Shown here: positions 15,637-17,325 of the stretch, in pieces
Numbering within the stretch: the stretch's first letter is position 1
How the letters are laid out: every line of letters starts with the position of its first letter
From: an uncultured Prevotellaceae bacterium
GTDB lineage: Bacteria; Bacteroidota; Bacteroidia; Bacteroidales; Muribaculaceae
Reading direction: 5' to 3'
Assembly: GCA_905210415.1 (NCBI GenBank)
Contig: CAJLWM010000042.1
Coordinates: 1 to 17,325, forward strand
DNA: 17,325 nt
Made by a program: the position numbers and the translations under genes
The notes under the pieces: generated by a model
Told to the model about the DNA's origin: nothing
What the model saw: only the letters and a program-made list of their open reading frames with translations
Database searches by the model: none

Positions 15637-15830
15637 TTTAACCCGACTACCTCCATCATTTCCTTTACGCCCTTTACATCTGTACCGATAGCAACAACCA
15701 AGCGCCTTATATTTTCTGATAAGTTTTCTGCCTCGTCTTCTATACTTGTATGGGTACTTGTATGGGTACTTGTATGGGTGTACTACATGACACTGCAGTT
15801 ATCATATATGCGTCCATTAAAGCACAGGCA
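15637..15830 (-). pseudogene. Degraded C-terminal remnant of a Fic- or RecG-like regulator
   Basis: On the minus strand one frame reads PIQVPIQVPIQV (15744-15779). A neighbouring frame then reads IEDEAENLSENIRRL, VVAIGTDVKGVKEMMEVVGL. This is the order found in the C-terminal tails of Bacteroidales Fic-family and RecG/AlbA-type proteins: a run of PxQV or TQV repeats, then a winged-helix segment ending KEMM..LGL. The similarity stops at GLN, where the 19-base-motif hairpin begins, and no upstream catalytic domain is present. Two frames are needed to read it, so it is non-functional. The upper boundary is approximate and the assignment rests on a short stretch. Confidence 0.4.
15744..15779. repeat. 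Three tandem copies of a 12-base unit
   Basis: Three perfect units of ACTTGTATGGGT. On the minus strand they encode the PIQV repeats of the Fic/RecG-like remnant, so they are probably coding repeats of a lost gene and not a regulatory array. Confidence 0.8.
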
Positions 15831-15914
15831 ATGGAGGGCACAATTTAATCTTATTATCTCTCTTTGCTCAGCAAATTTTACAACGAGATAACCAATAGTA
15901 TTTAGTGGGCATTC

Positions 15915-15946
15915 TTGGCAAAAATCATGTATTATTTGTACCTTTG
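15915..15946 (+). promoter_or_regulatory. Promoter of the MFS transporter gene
   Basis: TTGG (15915-15918, one mismatch to TTTG) and TACCTTTG (15939-15946, full TAnnTTTG match) are separated by 20 bases. The transporter ATG lies 44 bases downstream. Confidence 0.6.
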
Positions 15947-15990
15947 CAAGCGGACAGAAAACCAGAAAACTTCAGTCGGAAGCAGAAAAA

Positions 15991-17209
15991 ATGGACATAC
16001 GATCGATTGGCAATAAGATTAAGGGGAATCCCACGATGATAGATGGCACGGTGTATTCGATGCTCATCATCTGCAGTATTTCTCACTTCCTGAATGATAT
16101 GATTCAGTCGATTATCCCCTCTATCTACCCGATTGTGAAGGATAAGTTCGACTTCTCGTTTGCACAGATTGGCATCATCACGCTGATCTTCCAGATGACT
16201 TCTTCCATCTTGCAACCATTCACCGGGCTTTATGCCGACAAGCGCCCTCAGCCTTACGCTCTCTCCATTGGCATGTGCTTCACCTTGGTGGGTCTGCTCC
16301 TGCTCGCATTTGCCGAGAATTATTTCTTGATTCTTCTGGCGGTGAGCATCGTGGGTCTGGGTTCGTCGGTGTTTCATCCCACAGCCTCAAGGGTGGCTCA
16401 GATGGCATCGGGAGGCAAGAAGAGTTTGGCGCAATCCATCTTCCAAGTGGGAGGCAACGGCGGGGGGGGGGGGGCCATTGTTGGCTGCCATCATCATCCT
16501 GCCATTCGGGCAACGAGCCATCTCATTTTTTGCTCTTGCAGCCTTGCTTGCAGCCATCATCATGGTCAGGCTTGGAGTATGGTACAAGGCACGACTGGCC
16601 TATGTGGTCAACCATCCGCAGCACCAACCGCTTCTCAACACTCATATCTCCAAGCGAGTGAAATATTGGGCCTTGTTCATCCTCATCATGCTCGTATTCT
16701 CGAAGTACTTCTACACCGCCTGCATCACCAGCTACTTCACCTTCTTCCTGATTGACAAATTTGGCGTTTCGGTACAAACCTCACAATTGTGCCTTTTTGT
16801 ATTCCTTGCCGCCTTTGCAATCGGAACAGTGGCAGGAGGAATGTTGGGTGACAAGTTCGGCAGAAAATACGTCATCTGGTTCTCGATTTTGGGAGCGGCG
16901 CCATTCGCCATAGCCATGCCGTTTGTCAACTTCACGCTTACCATTATCTGCACCTTCATGTCGGGATTGATAATCGCCTCGGCATTCTCTTCCATTGTGG
17001 TATATGCCACCGATTTGATGCCCGATAAAGTGGGTCTGATTGCCGGCATATTCTTTGGGCTGATGTTTGGCTTGGGCGGTCTGGGCTCAGCATTCTTTGG
17101 CTGGTTGGCCGACAAGACGAGCATCGAATACATCTTTCAAGTGAGCGCCTTCCTGCCATTGCTCGGCATCATCGCAGGCTTCCTGCCAAACACCCAGAAA
17201 AAGGAGTAA
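15991..17209 (+). pseudogene. MFS exporter of the Fsr (fosmidomycin resistance) family, split by a frameshift at a poly-G tract
   Basis: Read across the break, the product is a 12-helix inner-membrane antiporter that is clearly similar to E. coli Fsr along its length: ISHFLNDMIQSIIPSIYP, GIITLIFQMTSSILQPFTG, SSVFHPTASRVAQMASGG, SIFQVGGN, then GPLLAAIIILP, FSKYFYTACITSYFTFFL, GDKFGRKYVIWFSILGAAPF and FLPLLGI. The first frame runs from 15991 and stops at 16755, but it is real only to about residue 158. The rest is in the next frame from about 16475 to 17209. The break is a run of 13 G (16462-16474). In Fsr five residues separate GGN from GPLL; 15 G would restore that spacing and frame, and 12 G would restore the frame with one residue fewer. 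The gene may be phase-variable, inactive, or intact with a miscounted homopolymer. It has its own promoter. Confidence 0.85.
16462..16474. repeat. Run of 13 G inside the transporter gene
   Basis: The tract directly follows AACGGC and precedes CCATTG. It puts the 3' half of the exporter out of frame and is a candidate contingency locus for slipped-strand mispairing. It is also a site where a sequencing error is easy. Confidence 0.9.
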
Positions 17210-17271
17210 CCCCGCGATTGCCCCACCGCCCCACTCCACCGGCAAAAAGCTGCGATAGTGATTTATTCAGC

Positions 17272-17321
17272 TGCAGTGTCCAAATAGAAGTGCAACGAAT
17301 TTCGGGGTAAAACTATGAAAA
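17272..17321 (+). repeat. 50-base dispersed repeat, right copy
   Basis: Second copy of the block at 7015-7064, in the same orientation, beginning 62 bases after the transporter stop and running almost to the window edge. An associated element, if there is one, would lie beyond the window. Confidence 0.6.
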
Positions 17322-17325
17322 ACAC

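Larger units (their letters stand above)
15375..15990. other. Non-coding stretch with gene remnant and repeats
   Basis: This 616-base gap carries the helicase promoter, a Fic/RecG-like remnant on the minus strand, a strong hairpin built from two copies of the 19-base intergenic motif, a 12-base tandem repeat and the transporter promoter. In 15422-15580 I see no feature that I can support. Confidence 0.6.

Noticed and set aside
15744..15779. Possible CRISPR or iteron array
   Set aside because: There are only three contiguous 12-base units with no spacers, and they are explained by coding repeats of the minus-strand remnant.
15595..15891. 98-codon plus-strand open frame with a VWVL repeat
   Set aside because: The repeat is the reverse reading of the 12-base tandem units that encode PIQV on the minus strand, and the frame also runs through the motif hairpin.

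Overview
The window reads as an accessory-rich stretch of a Bacteroidales chromosome, a gut Muribaculaceae/Prevotella/Bacteroides-type organism. The grounds are a large surface protein ending in a type IX secretion (T9SS) C-terminal sorting domain, promoters of the Bacteroidetes form TTTG-N19/20-TAnnTTTG in place of E. coli-like boxes, AT-rich leaders without Shine-Dalgarno sequences, and an MnmE with the CxGK ending. The genus cannot be fixed from the sequence.

Layout: (1) 1-3916, the 3' part of a giant multidomain secreted protein. (2) 3917-4568, a non-coding stretch with two terminator-like hairpins, five copies of a 19-bp motif (consensus CCCAAATCGGTCATTAGGG), some as inverted pairs, and a duplicated 41-bp promoter/palindrome block. 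(3) 4569-5942, an AAA+ ATPase with a DUF234-like C-terminal part, which abuts the truncated remnant of a sanA/ydcF-like gene. That remnant was once the downstream partner of the voltage-gated-type potassium channel gene at 6151-6915. (4) 7201-9480, a two-gene GC-rich operon on the minus strand: a membrane-anchored DNA/RNA non-specific endonuclease, then mnmE, with a clear promoter upstream and a hairpin terminator downstream. (5) 9596-15374, a visibly AT-rich minus-strand operon, first a 1258-residue SF2 helicase with a C-terminal PD-(D/E)XK nuclease motif, then a gene split by a frameshift whose product ends in a PIWI/RNase H-like region. (6) 15375-15990, the helicase promoter, a degraded Fic/RecG-like C-terminal remnant cut by a hairpin repeat, a 12-bp tandem repeat and the promoter of the next gene. 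(7) 15991-17209, an Fsr-type MFS exporter broken at a run of 13 G. (8) The last ~50 bases repeat a block found at 7015-7064.

The most interesting system is the 9596-15374 operon. Its logic, a helicase plus a nuclease plus a probable PIWI-like protein, resembles the predicted pPIWI-RE/DinG-helicase/REase defence islands. Here the nuclease is fused to the helicase and the PIWI-like partner is short. The assignment of the partner rests on faint sequence similarity recalled from memory and needs a profile or structure search. The AT-rich composition, the flanking gene remnants and the dispersed repeats suggest that the island was acquired between the nuclease-mnmE operon and the transporter gene.
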